NCBI GenBank assembly: GCA_019649035.1
Contig: BMAT01005532.1
Span: 258,749-298,822, forward strand
Direction: 5' to 3'
DNA from: Elysia marginata
Lineage: Eukaryota > Mollusca > Gastropoda > Plakobranchidae
DNA length: 40,074 nucleotides
In this document: in pieces, positions 20,224 to 32,639 of the stretch
Numbering within the stretch: position 1 is the stretch's first letter
Layout of the letters: every line of letters starts with the position of its first letter
Position numbers and translations under genes: made by a program
Notes under the pieces: model-generated
The model's database searches: none
Seen by the model: the letters and a program-made list of their open reading frames with translations, nothing else
What the model was told of the DNA's origin: nothing

Positions 20224-23200
20224 TTGTGGAAATCACATGGTAAATTTATTTGAGAACCGGTGGTTTTTAAAACCGCACGCTCATTCTCCTAAAACGTGCA
20301 AACCTGTTACATAGATTAAATTAATGGTAACAAAATACCTTGTGATTGCTGAGAAAGTTACAAGTATTACCCAAAACGATCTGCAAGCGGCACACAAGGC
20401 CTTCAACTTAGTGTAAAGTAAACAATCTATCCTACCCCCCCCCCCTTCAACCCCAGAAAAGAAACCCAAACAGAACTTGAAAGAAATCTTTATCCAGCCT
20501 TTGACAAAAAGAAGCAGAGAAGTTTACAATGACCAGTGTTGCTGGGCTTGGTCCACCATTACATCTACTAACTAGATCTATACAATAAAAGGCCTGAGTG
20601 CACCGCTACAGCATCCACGAAATATGCTATGTTTTGTTGGTTTTTAAGGCATCCATGTCCAAACAAGGTCTTAAGAAAAACTTATAGGTTGAAGCGTCAA
20701 GGTTACTCTTTTCTATATGGAAATGCTGAACAAAAGAACATTATTTAATTAATATGGCATTTAAGGTCTCTAACATGTGAAAAAAACGAATGCCAGTTGT
20801 TTAAAACAGATGTTTCTAAAAACAAACAGTAGGCAAAAATAATGTATTTGTTTCTCTTTGTGGCTTTGGTTTTTTTTTTCTTACGAAAAAATTGTCGACG
20901 ACAAAAGGTAAAAGAAAACAAGCAACCCAAAGTTACGAACCCAGATTATGTGACAAATTAAAATAAGGCGACCGGGAAGACAGTTAGAGAGCACACTCAA
21001 TACCTATGTAGTATGAATTATACGAGAGACAATAGGCTTTAAAGAATGTTATGTGCGATTGATAATGAAAATGTAGAGCTGTTTGTATAATGTAAGTATT
21101 GTGTTTCAGAGACACCTAATCTTTGTTCTAGATGTAGGTCACATCTTAATTCTACTTAATGCAGAATTTAACAAATGAAGTTAGGAACCGAACAAAACTA
21201 CGATTTATTTATATATGTATACTTCCGCCTCCGATTGTTTTGAGGTTTGTAAAAGTTGGCTTAATAATCGCACCCTGTGATAAACAACAAAGAAAAAATT
21301 ATTTTATCTAGACTGCCAGGGGCGACTGCCATCTTGATAGGTAAACGCAATACTTCCGTAACGTACACAGCCTCAAAAAGCGTCCGGTGGAACTCTCTAG
21401 CACTGACTGTCCGGGTTACGTTCTCTTTATGAAAAGTGTGTGCTGGAAATGTAATTTAATGCCTTCCTTTCTGATGAATAATCTAAAACGATTGAATTGG
21501 TTTTTTAATCTGGCATTGAGGATGGGAGAAAAAGCTTAAGTTTCTGTGCGATCGAAAAATAACAGAAAAGATAGAAAGGGAACATAAAAAGCAGCTCACG
21601 GGCCTGTGTATCGAATCTTTAGTTCTTCTGTTATCAATAAAAACTTGCAATGATTAAGACATACTTATAAGAATTGTATGAAATTTTAAAGTACTTTTAT
21701 AATCAATCTATTCCTTTTTATGCTTTGATAGTGCTAAGATGAGTTTGATAAAATTATTATAGCATAATAAAGTTATTCAAGAGCAAGTTGTGCAATTACT
21801 TTTTTACATCTTGTTTAGAAATAGGCCGACCTAAAAGGCAGTTGAGGCGAGGCCAGAATTCAATCGCGCGCTCCTATAGATCAATAAAAACATCCTTTAA
21901 TCCCATCTTGCCATAGATACATGCATGGAGAAATAAGCAAAATTACAATGACGAAAGACCACCCCTAACTTTCAGATGTTGCACGAGCAACTGTAAGGAC
22001 TAATAGTGAAATCAGCGCCCCCCCCCACCCCCTGGTCTAAAGCTATTCGCTTATTTCCTGCTACGTGACTCTCAAAATACCAGCATTTTTACAGTAAACA
22101 ATGTTGAAAGCCAATCAAATTCCTGTGTACATATTGCCGGCAAGACAACAGTATTAAATCAATCTGAACACATACATGTTCAAGTTATGGAAATCTGGTC
22201 TATCAATAAATCAATCGATGAGACAATGAGTGGTTAGTATTATCATCTTTTGTATTTTTTAATCGAAAAGATCAATTGGTATTAGGTTCAGTTTCTTTCT
22301 TCCTATGCTTTTCTAACCATATAGCAAATTGTATTCGTTCCCTTCTTTGCCTTAAAAAGGTTTGCGGGTTCTAACATGTAAATGAAATAAAAGATGGTGT
22401 GTTAATTGTAAAACAATAATTATGAAAACTCTGCCACAATGAGCTTCAGTGCAGGGGAAAACAGTGGAAAAGATCTTACCACATGCCTAATTATCGTAAA
22501 GCTCGTTTCGTCATGGTGAGTGGTATACCTTTAAGTAGAACTTCATGACAGGAACAGTATAATCGCAGTGCTATATTCTGTCCTTCTTTTCAAGCCCGAT
22601 CGCCAGGTAAAAAGAAATTATACGGTAATAGTCCTTTGAAACTTGACTAAAATCATTTAGACTACTCTGTGAGCAAGAAAACACGAGGAGGAATTTTTAA
22701 AGCATTCAGTTTTGAATCTTGTTAAAACACCAAAAATACGGATAAGTTAAAAACTATAGTTGATCCAGGGAAGTTTTAAAAATCCATTGGGGATCAGTAG
22801 AGGAATTTACAAATATAGCGGCCCACAGTACTCCTGCCGGATTTTGGTTTCAATCCTTAAATGAATGTTCTCAGTGTCGTTTTGGCTAAAATAATAATAC
22901 TTGGAAACTGTGTTAATTCATTGTCTAATGTACACAAGTTTCAAATTCTACCCTAATTTTTCTCCTCTAGTGATCAGTAGAATTTGTTGTCTTGTTTTTG
23001 CTCATCTATTCTAAATTGGAAACACATAAGACAAAGTAATAAAGATAGAGATGGCTTTAATCGATAAAGTCAATTTTGTTTTTTATAATTTTTATCCAAT
23101 ATCTATAAGTAGGCCTACACGGAACAAAAATTTCTTTATAGATGACTGTACTAGCTTATATCTGTAAAGCAGGTTTTCTCGTTCTATATGACAAAACCGA

Positions 23201-24990
23201 AGAAAATGTAGGTTAAATAATATAATGAACTGCTCTTGAAATACAGGTTATATCTTCTTTTAAAGTTGCTCGCATTTCTGTTAAAAACAGAACCACTGAA
23301 AGATCACGTTATGTAGTTGGGAATTGTAAGTAGGCTTCTGATTCTCAATACAATAAATTTATCGACAGAAGACAACATTTTCCTTTTTATCCGACTTCTT
23401 TAAATCCGTAATAGAAAAATCTTGATTAATCTGCGCCCTCCAAAAAATACTACAAAATAGTTTAAATCTACTCAAAAAACCAACTGAAGACCCTTACTAG
23501 ACAATCATGATTAAAAAACCCAAGAATTCCTTTAAGTGTCATGGTTGAATAAACTAATAGCCCAGAGGATTAAAATATATGTTAACATTTTAAACCTTTT
23601 CTTGAAATTGTTAAATTGATGAAAAGAGTTTAACTCAACATTTAAATGTTTACAAGAATCCCATTAATGAAAAACCCAGCGACAAGTATCACGCTCCCAC
23701 ATCATCGAGCGTGGGCAGTACAGAAAAACAATAATTAGGTATAGAATATCGCTAAAATGCAATTTTAAGAAAACTTTTAATATAGATAGACTAAATTTAA
23801 AAACTCATGACATACTAGAAATTTTGTCAATTTATTTTCTTTTTTTTTTTAAATGTTCATATAATCTTGAAAGAATACAGCCTGTTCCTTAGATATCTGA
23901 CTCGGGTTCAAATTTTATGTTTCACTTAGGAATAGTAAGTCGGCTATGTTTTCTATCGGCTTCATGTGTGGGAATCACAGACGAACAATTTGGGGGTTCA
24001 ATTGTTGTTGCTTTTTCTTCAATATGAACATGATTTCACATATCAAAGCTTGTGTGGTTAAGAGGAGCTTCTAGCGAGCACAACGAATGTAATAGAAACG
24101 GAAATATCTTTCATTTCCGCATGCTCGCCCAAGCAGATGCAAAACTCTTTGTAAGTATAGGATTAAACGAGAAAGCGGCCTGGAGATAGATATGAAAACA
24201 ATAGCAACTGAAAATTAAAAAGTTTAGTTGTTAGAAGGCTGTTCAAACTTGAAAGCAAAATTGGGGTCTTTGAAAAGCTATTGGACTACCTTTCTCTCTC
24301 ACACAAATAATTAGTCGCAGCAATGACATCTCATGGGGATTTATTTACTCTTGAATGGAATTACAATTCCACGGCCGGTAGAATATTGAAAAGCCGATTC
24401 TTTTCGTGATCTGTTGGTAATATCACGACTCGTTATATATATGTGACGTTGTGATTAGGTAGTTTTTATATCCGTCGTATTTTACTCTCAATTTTCGCAA
24501 TGTAAAATTATAATAATAACATAAACACGGTCTTTGAGCGTGACGTTCAAAGAATGTACACTTTGAAAAGCGCACGACTTTACAAAAACTAAAAAGGCTA
24601 TAATTATTTAGCTTTCATGATGAGTAAAAAAATAATACTCTTCACATAACAATTACCTTGTTTTTGTGTGTATTATACTGTTTCCATTCTTTTTCTGGCG
24701 TTTTACTTTTCTCCCCCTTTATCTCTTTCTCTCTCACTCGCTCTTTCTCTCCCTCCCTCTCTATCTCTTGTCACATTTATCTAAATTTTGTGCCTTGCTA
24801 TGACTTATAAGTTTCGGAACGTACTGCTCTCATTACATCGCTGGCTGGTTTGTGTTTACCAAAATGATCGAGTAGGTCATGTTCATTGACAAGAACTTCC
24901 GTTTATGAGCACAATGTGTCCTTGCGCAAATTTGAGGGACCTCATATTTTATTATTTAAAGCAAGTTTTTCTTCTAGACACACTGAACAA
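20224..24990. other. Long AT-rich stretch without a recognised gene
   Basis: Contents are poly-C runs near 20436 and 22018, a CT-rich tract near 24715-24772, a small hairpin at 23690-23713 and scattered single splice-like sites. Isolated GTAAGT words on the plus strand at about 23328, 23937 and 24140 follow only very short acceptor-bounded segments. On the minus strand an acceptor near 24205 opens about 32 codons to a stop. None is strong enough to call. Confidence 0.4.
23690..23713. other. Small inverted repeat (7-bp stem)
   Basis: CACGCTC at 23690-23696 and GAGCGTG at 23707-23713 can pair around a ten-base loop. There is no U-run or other context, so it is probably incidental. Confidence 0.4.
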
Positions 24991-25065
24991 GTCTTTTCCT
25001 TGGCGTATACGGTCTTGCCTTCTTTAATATCTGCCATTCGATTTTGTGTTTTATGTTTTTGTCTT
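24991..25065 (+). repeat. Dispersed repeat C, copy 1
   Basis: It aligns with 27231-27314 in the same orientation. Shared blocks are GGCGyATA, TCTTGCCTTCTT, AATATC.GCCATT and TATGTTTTTGT. The copies lie about 2.2 kb apart and are roughly four-fifths identical by eye. Class unknown. Confidence 0.7.
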
Positions 25066-25759
25066 TTACTGCCTAAAATGTTTTCACCAAATATGGCGGA
25101 AGGTTTTTTTATGTTCTTGTTTGAAGGATGACTTGCGTTGATTGTACCTAGTCTTAAAATTGTTTTCTGAAAGTTTTTATTATTTGTAACGGAGGCCAAA
25201 AAAAAAAGCAAATATATTTATATTTTCTTAATTTTAATGGAGTAGCTACATTGATTGAGAAAATCGTCCGAGGTCAATAGTGAATAAAAATCCATAGTCT
25301 CTATATAACTTTTCCACCGACAAGAGACTCTAAAAGGATACAAATAGTTTTTATTTCCCACTGGAATATACGTGGTAGTTGTAAATGAGAACTTCAGGTC
25401 GTTTAGCACATTCAAATGATCTGGCCATAAAAGCTGAACTTTTAGAAGAGAGCTCTATGCTTCTACATGTACCTGCGTTCTCAGTTCTCACCACTGTGAA
25501 ATTAGTTTTCAGGATTGCTGCGCGACCACGCCTTTAACTTTGTCGCCTTAGCCAAAATAGTTGAAATCTTCCTAAATTTCTTTTTTTTACGTACTCTGAG
25601 GTCTTTACTTTAAAGGATCCATTCATTACCAAGGTCACCAATCAGAATTTCCTGGATGTTATCTGAGTGCGCCCTGAGCGCGAACTGAACACCACATGAA
25701 CGCCGCCTACGCAGGTCTACTTGTTCCGTCGTTCATGGAAATCGTTGGCGTAGGCTTGG

Positions 25760-26010
25760 ACTGAACGGAGCCAGATTGAATTCTCTCACTGCCTGAAATC
25801 TTCGTAAGGCCTTGTGAGACCAAGACATACGGCTGGGCTAAACAAGAGACGTCCGCTCAAGAGGACGAATCCCGTAGGAAAAGAAACCCAGGGTGGCTAT
25901 CTAAAAATAGGAGCACTGATGGCCCGTTAGCCAATCGTCTTCTATAATATCCACACTGCATATGGGTGTTATTACGTTATACGTTATCGTCGCAGTGGCT
26001 CAAACACTCT
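25760..26010 (+). repeat. Dispersed repeat A, direct copy
   Basis: This aligns with the reverse complement of about 32370-32620. The best-conserved core, 25966-25992, reads GTGTTATTACGT, three variable bases, then ACGTTATCGTCG. It matches 32373-32399 on the other strand, with the variable triplet TAT here and CAC there. Earlier shared blocks include GTCCGCTYAAGAG and CCCRTA. The 5' limit is uncertain; GAATTC-containing similarity may begin near 25790. An interspersed element, possibly part of the retroposon seen in the other copy. Confidence 0.75.
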
Positions 26011-26594
26011 GATGGCGTGCGCTGAGCAAACTAGATGATTATTATTATTATTTCAGTCTAATGAGCGGGAGCGTATTGTTTTGTGGATGTTGATCGTCTT
26101 GTCTCGCCTTTAAAAGATATCTCTACCTTTTGATAATATGTTTCAAAGTTTCATTAAACCATAGCATCCTGATCAAGAGGCCTTGTTCTTAATTTTATTG
26201 AAATCTATCAAAGCCACGAATTTTCCAGAAAAAAAAACTTTAAAAGAAGGGACTATAGCTACAAACTTTAGGCAGTATAGTCTATGAAGAAGTAGTATTA
26301 TTTGTGAGACAATGTTATGAAAAACATCCACAAGCTACATAGTACGCAAAGAAAAGAGTTTAAAAAGCAGAGAAGGGGAAAGTGTCCTGAGCCGGCATCA
26401 AATCCATTTACACCACAAAGCTATTTTATTTTGGGAAATATATTTCTCAGATATCCTAGCATCCCTTTGCATGTCTCTAGAACTTAATAGTATTCTACCT
26501 GACGCTTCTGATAAGCCTGCATCTACAATATTAAATCTTGCCGAGCAGGCGTCTTTTTGAAAATCGAAATACTGCGACTATGTTGCCATGTAGC

Positions 26595-26698
26595 CTTGAG
26601 GCGCCTCAAGATCTATACCTGAACGTCGCCTCAAGATCTATACCTGAACGTCGCCTCAAGATCTATACCTGAACGTCGCCTCAAGTCATATCGTGAGG
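26595..26698. repeat. Perfect 25-bp tandem array framed by GAGGC palindromes
   Basis: Units start at 26602, 26627 and 26652, each CGCCTCAAGATCTATACCTG followed by AACGT, and a partial fourth copy of nine bases starts at 26677. All full copies are identical. The first unit overlaps a perfect 16-bp palindrome, CTTGAGGCGCCTCAAG, at 26595-26610. After the last partial unit the sequence closes with TGAGGC, which can pair with GCCTCA of that unit across about ten bases. There are no spacers, so it is not a CRISPR array. Identity of the copies implies recent expansion or conversion. Confidence 0.95.
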
Positions 26699-27230
26699 CA
26701 AACCTGCGTAGTGAGTGGTGGGTTTTTATAGTTTGAGTGAATGCATTATAAATAAGCTTTGTGACATTGAGTTTTTTACTCTAACAATTTTAATATCTTT
26801 TGAACATCGAAACAAAGTTCTGGATTAATAATTAAGTCTGGATAGTGTCAGTCAACAGTAGTGATTGGTCAGTTTATACACGATGCATTCAATATTAATT
26901 ATCTCTATGTAAAAAAAAATCTTCGTTACGCGTATGAGTAATAAAAGAGAGTTTAAATTTTAGAAACTTCAGTTCCCCATTTACTAAACAATTTGGGTTT
27001 AAAATCTAGATGAGAGCTTAAAAATTTGATGCACATCTAGAAAACAGTTTAAACAATCTAGATATAAAGCTTGACATACAAGATATCTTCATGTAGAGTC
27101 TGCATTAGGCCTAGATATAGTCTAGGTTTTTAGCGCCATTTTTCTTCAATTTGGATGTCGTGTATTTAATTTTCTTTTCTAGCCTGAGGGCTTAGGCTCT
27201 GCCACGTGTCAAGTGTCGAAATTTCTAAAA

Positions 27231-27314
27231 GTCATTTTTACCTGGCGCATATATATGATCTTGCCTTCTTCAATATCGGCCATTTAATTTTGAGTTCTAT
27301 GTTTTTGTGTTCAC
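27231..27314 (+). repeat. Dispersed repeat C, copy 2
   Basis: Second copy of the family at 24991-25065, direct orientation, with the TCTTGCCTTCTTCAATATC block intact. Just beyond it, on the minus strand, lies an open stretch (27311-27514) without splice support. Confidence 0.7.
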
Positions 27315-28660
27315 ATCAAATAACTTAGGCTTAGATGAAAAGTACGCATGGTGTGTTCAAAATTGATTAGCCAAGGAATAGGCCTTGCTATGGTCTCGGC
27401 CTCGTTAGATGATCTGGACTTTCTTCCTGGGAAGTATGGTTGAGGTGCACCTTCGCCACTAAAGAAGAAATACCCACCGAAATTGGAATAATATACGGAT
27501 GAACCAGTTGGCACCAGAAAGTGTCAAAACTATTGGATCTGAATCATCAAATTTAATTCTTTTTTACTGTGCTTGCAAAAACCTCTGTAAAAGCTTTTGT
27601 TCCTAGTTAACCGTGGCCTGTTTTTTTTTACTATTCTATTATTTACTGACTCTCTGAGTCGGCAAAAAGAGTCTAAAGAATCTAAAAAGGATTTTTATTC
27701 CCCTTTGGAGAATAGAACAGATTAAAACCAAGCATACAAATGTTCATAAATAAGATTGAAAACGGGATCGCATTACACGGAGCAGTAAAAGACGTTAGAA
27801 AGAGAAAGTGAAAATCTTGATGGAACATTATACTCTTGGAGGGTGTACTAAAATATGAATCCTTGTCAAGATGAATCTGTATGATTGAAATAAAATTTCT
27901 TATGGAAGTTTACAATGACATTGCTCTTGAAATCGATTCATAAATGCGCTTTCCTCTAAACTCGGCTTTAATATCAATAATCATTTCGTCTATGAATACT
28001 CTTGTTTTGTATTCGACTTTAGTATCGAAGCAGTGTTTGATATTGTTGTATTAAAGAAAATTCACTTAAAATCAAAACCTCCGCACAAACGATGGTATTC
28101 TTTTACTTTGCCTGTGTTTAGGAATTCGCTTCCTTTTAACGAGGGAAGTTACTAATACTGCCTCGAAATCAATTCGAGTAAATTGGACGTTGGAAAGGAA
28201 AAGTTTGAGAAAATACCTTAAAAAAAAGAGATTTTTTTCTTCTCTTTTCTTCACCTTATTTAAAATTAGGAAAAAAAGGTTTCTAATCATCTTTCCCACA
28301 AAATGTAACGCCGTGCACGTTTTTTTAACGTTTCGAAGCTTAGAAAAACACATCGTTCAAAGCACAAAAGCCTTGGAATGTCCAAAACTGCGACCCCTGA
28401 CTCATTTTTAGTGGATGCGAGAAATCATTCTTGTACAACCACTTGTTTGTCTCTTCGCACATGCGGAATCTTAACTCATGTTGTACGTAGGTATGGATTT
28501 TATTATTTACCGACATAACTCAACATCCTATGCATATTCGGATGGTATTGATCTTCATGGGGGAAGAATAACTCGGACGTAGAGGAAATAAAAGTTTCAT
28601 TGCATCTACCTCTTGGTACCTAGCGGATCTTGTTGACTTTTTAAAGTATGATTTACCTCT

Positions 28661-28920
28661 TTGTATGAAGAAACCGGCTCTGTGGCCTAGCGGTGAGACA
28701 CTCGCTCAGAGATCGGGAGGTTCGTGGTTCGAACCCCGGCCGAGTCAAACCAAGGACTTTAAAATTGGCATTTGCAGCTGATCCGCCTAGTGTTTGGCAT
28801 TATGGATTTAGTGTTAAGTCGCTTTCAATTGTCCATAGCGCCGTCTATGATAAAACCTCGAAGTTGACTGGGACGTTAAAATTGAAACAAACAACCAACC
28901 AACCAACTTGTACTATGAAG
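28661..28920 (+). mobile_element. tRNA-derived SINE, second family
   Basis: The body spans about 28671-28907. The head contains box A TGGCCTAGCGG at 28683-28693 and box B GGTTCGAACCC at 28726-28736, both near consensus. The body ends in GACTGGGACGTTAAAATTG and an A/C-rich tail CAAACAACCAACCAACCAAC. A target-site duplication is imperfect: TTGTATGAAG at 28661-28670 versus TTGTACTATGAAG at 28908-28920, a three-base difference. The body is unlike the 14.8-kb SINE, so two families are present. The tRNA-like head does not close a good acceptor stem, so it is not a functional tRNA gene. Confidence 0.85.
28726..28736 (+). promoter_or_regulatory. SINE box B (RNA polymerase III internal promoter)
   Basis: GGTTCGAACCC is an essentially perfect box B. 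Box A lies about 43 bases upstream. Confidence 0.8.
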
Positions 28921-31160
28921 GTGTTCAAAACAGCAGAATAAGCATGCGGAAAACGTCTTGAATTTCTTACTAAAAAATGATCGACCAAAACAATTTTGAG
29001 CCAGTATGGTTAAGTATTGGTGTTTTCCTGGTCAATCTCTCCAGTGGGTTGGTTTCTTCACCATTTTGCTCTGTGACTCAAGTAAAGAAAAACTGTGATC
29101 AAATCAATTGGTGAGTTGTCAGCTCTGAGTTCAACTTTTCAAAACTGCTGTTCTCAAAACTAAAGTAAATGCCTTAATTAATCAACGCGAGTACCTTTGT
29201 AAAATCCTGGTTGAAATAATATTTTACTTTAAAACTACGCATTGAACTCGCACATTAAGACCCGTTGAATTTCAAATTCACGAAGGCTATCACACCTTAA
29301 TTCAATGACAACATAATGAAATGGCCAAGATCATTTATATCTTTGCTACGTTTTTGTTGGGAATTTTTTCCATGCATAGAGAGACTAAGTTTGCAATCTT
29401 GAGCATCTCCTCCCAAAATAAACCATTCGACATATTTTAAGCTTACATTTGCATTTTTTGTAAGAAGAATTTGTTGACAAGAATGGAAAATCAGAAGAAT
29501 GATAATTTTATTGACTGTTTGCTATTCCAACATTAGGCTATATATATATTTTTTAAATAATGAGTTGCATTCGAAACTTCCTTTATACAAACTGTGCTTG
29601 CCGTGTAAAGCAAAGGTAATTTTTTTAGTCTGCGGTTCAATAACGAGAACATTTTAACCTAACTATGGCAGTTGCGATTGGAATACTAAAACAAGGCGAC
29701 AGGCGAAAAATTTTAATAGTTTTTTAAAAAGAAATATGGAGTTTTTGTTAATTATTCTATTTTTTGCTGGAATGGATACCTGCGAAGTTAGTGGGAGGGG
29801 TTGTTTATTTCTGTTATGGATACTTGTAAAGTTTTATGTTTTACCAATATTCCTTTATAAACTATGGTCTGGAGAAATAGACTTTATTTATCAGAACCAG
29901 TTAGGCGCTGTTATCTAGATATTGAAGGACCATGGCAGCTTTCATAGATTATCGCATTGGTTTTTTCCCTCTAAAACTTATGTCGGATGGATATGGATAT
30001 GATCTGTAAAGGTTTTGGCGCTTTTGGACATTTTGTGCGCTTAATCCTCTTATAAATTCTAAGTCTCTTTTTCTTTCCCTCAATTGCTCACTTTCCTTCT
30101 CTTTTATTTTCAAAAACTGTATTAACGGTCTATAGTAGAAGTTAAACTGTACAAAATGTTGGAGTTTTGTTCATAAACCCAGTTATACATACTAGCGTCT
30201 AAAAGAAAATATACACCCTCTTTCAAATAGACTGGAGACAAGTTATCGTGAAAGAGAACAAGAACATTTGGATTTTTACAAAGGCAATTTATTATGAATT
30301 GACTCAGGGGAAACTGTAATCATAGATAATAGTTTTGTACTTTGAAGCCCAATTTTTAACCATGATTCAAATTTTAAAATTAAACAAAAGAAGGTAGTCT
30401 TATTTGCATTGGCAAATAAAAAGCCCCCTTAGGCTAAATTCTACTTCTTATGGGCTCTAAAATGGATATAATCAATATCTAGTGTTCCCTCTTGCTGTAA
30501 CGTTTGTGATCTTTAATTGCACGCCCAAATAGAATTATCAAGACTTGTGTCACCATCTGTTTTGGAGAACGTTACAAAATTCAGTCAGCGCTTTCTGCAC
30601 TTAGACCAGTGCTAATAGCTGTATATTTTTACACCTCATCCAAGCATGACGCACAAATACATATCGTTTGTTTTGCGACAGCGCCGCATTAGATCGCGAT
30701 GCCTCTCCAGGACAAATTTTGATTCTTCTGTGATAAGGACCCCCACCTATTGTTTTCTTGTCCACTGCAGCTGCCTGCCTGTGCGCTTAACAAAGACTGA
30801 CTTGTCTGTGGCGAAAAGGACAAAAGGTCCTTTAAGGACCATCTCGCTGTTTATTCCTTGGGTACTGAAATCGTTTTGAGACTTGAAGACACGGTGCTTA
30901 GGGTAAGCAGTCTTGAAACTTGCGAAATGGAAAAGACTAACTTTAAATTGGTAAATTGCGCGCCCACGTTATTCTTAAGAAGGGTGCGCCATTGCGAAAA
31001 CTTCCAAGGAATTAGGTTACATCAGTTTTTGATAGAAAAAGAGTCAAACAAACATGCTGAATCAGTAAAAATGGCTGACAACTTCATTTAAATCCAACAG
31101 GTGTGTAAACGAGTCAACAAGGAGTCAAACATATTAGAAAAAAGTGCCACAACAACTCAC
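28921..31160. other. AT-rich stretch without a recognised gene
   Basis: Short open frames at 29736-29918 and 30646-31091 lack paired splice sites. A GTAAGC donor-like site follows TVLR near 30902, but no good acceptor precedes it. The 30640-30900 segment is somewhat GC-richer and could hide an exon. Confidence 0.4.
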
Positions 31161-31194
31161 CTTCAAATTTAGGCAGTAATTATATCATTGGTAA
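31161..31194 (-). other. Candidate 34-nt non-coding exon with strong splice sites
   Basis: The minus strand reads CATAACAGTTTTCTTTAG, 34 bases, then AAG|GTGAGT. Both sites are close to consensus, but all three frames of the 34 bases contain stops. If it is an exon it belongs to a 5' UTR or a long non-coding RNA. Chance occurrence is possible. Confidence 0.3.
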
Positions 31195-31836
31195 CTAAAG
31201 AAAACTGTTATGCTGTGTTAAAAAAGGATACTTTGTTTTGGAACAGAGTATTAGTCTTCAAAGTGTGAATGCTTGCATTTGCAACAATCATTATTCACAC
31301 ATTTTGGCATGAACGCAAAAACAATATAAATCGGGAAGTTTGCAAGTCAGACCAGCTTTACCTATGCAGGTACATTGAGACAAACGGTGTTCGGAGAGTG
31401 AATGCACGATTTAACTGGCCGTTCATTAAGGCTAGCTAAGGAGAACAAGGCTAAGGACAAAAGTAGTCATTGAAAACAAGTCTTGCTAACGCCAGTTCGA
31501 GTGTGGCCGCACTTGTACATCTTGTTATCTCGCATCCCATGGAATAAAGTTGACAGTGTGTCTTTGTTCACAATGGAGGAAAATCAATTTCCGCACTCAA
31601 TGAAAAAAAACTTCACCGCTGAGAAGCAAATTTCAATCATAATACACTCGTGCTTTGCAGCTAATGTGACATTTTTATATTCACTGCATGACAACGCCTG
31701 CAATTACAAGTCAAATTCTTCCAATACACTTTGCAGTTTTTTAAATTAAAAAAAAACCAAGATTATGAAACTTTGCTCCTATTCATTGCACGGTTATTTT
31801 TCTAAAACGAGATACCGGTATTATAATATTAGATAA

Positions 31837-32620
31837 GATAAGATTAGAACTTTATTAATACATTACAAACGGAAATAATTTGTGTACATTGAAATTTTGT
31901 CATAGAACACATTTATTACATTTAAAGATTTCTAACACTTTTAAAATATTAAACATTGGCCGCTGAGACTGAGAAAGGATTAAAATAGTATGTAAACGTT
32001 ATCATAAAAATATAATAAAATGAATATTTTTTTTGCAAACAGAGAAAAAACAAATTTTAAAATCACGCATGATGTAAGCAGTAAACAAAAAGAGTACATT
32101 TCAGACATAACATTACTTTAAAGATGAATAGAACAGTAAAAATTTGCTATACACATTAGATATTTATTTTGCTTTTTTAGTATGATGCATTAAGCTTAGA
32201 GGAACAGTTATATGAAGAAACATTTCTTACAAGATCACAAGACGCGTGGTTGTGTGCTGTCCCAGCGATAAAAATATAAAGATAACAATCTTGTTTAAAT
32301 TATCTGTACGTTATTGGCATAAATGAAATTCTGTACCGTGCTCTTCTCGTTAGTAGAGACCTTGCGTGCGAACGACGATAACGTGTGACGTAATAACACT
32401 CATAGGTAGCAATAGTTTTATAGCAGAAGAATGCCTACAGGGCCCCGTTAGCCCATCAGCCAGCCAGGATTTCCTCCCGTATGGGCTACGTTCTCTTAAG
32501 CGGACCGGTAACCCATGGTCTCTGATATGTGTAAAATAAGGCGGTGTCGTTGGAAGAATCGTTTTTGCGATGGATGAATTCGGTGCCGCAAGAGTGATAT
32601 TAGTTCCTTTAAGTATCGCT
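31837..32620 (-). mobile_element. Retroposon-like element with AATAAA and TCTTA tail, contains repeat A copy
   Basis: Read on the minus strand, the element includes the repeat A core at 32399-32373 and an AT-rich stretch. It then ends with ATTAATAAAGTTCTAATCTTATCTTATCT at about 31865-31837, a polyadenylation-type signal followed by short TCTTA repeats. LINE and SINE 3' ends often end in such short repeats. No coding frame survives. The 5' limit near 32620 is approximate, and I infer rather than see that the tail and repeat A core belong to one element. Confidence 0.5.
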
Positions 32621-32639
32621 CCAAGAACAGAAAACTAGA

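Noticed and set aside
26602..26685. CRISPR-like short repeats
   Set aside because: Units are directly adjacent with no spacers, there are no cas genes, and the DNA is eukaryotic.
27311..27514. Minus-strand open frame with natural-looking peptide (GSSVYYSNFGGYFFF)
   Set aside because: It directly follows a TGA, has no ATG start or acceptor, and the only donors inside are weak.
28680..28750. Functional tRNA gene
   Set aside because: Boxes A and B are good, but the acceptor and arm pairings are poor and a SINE body and tail follow.
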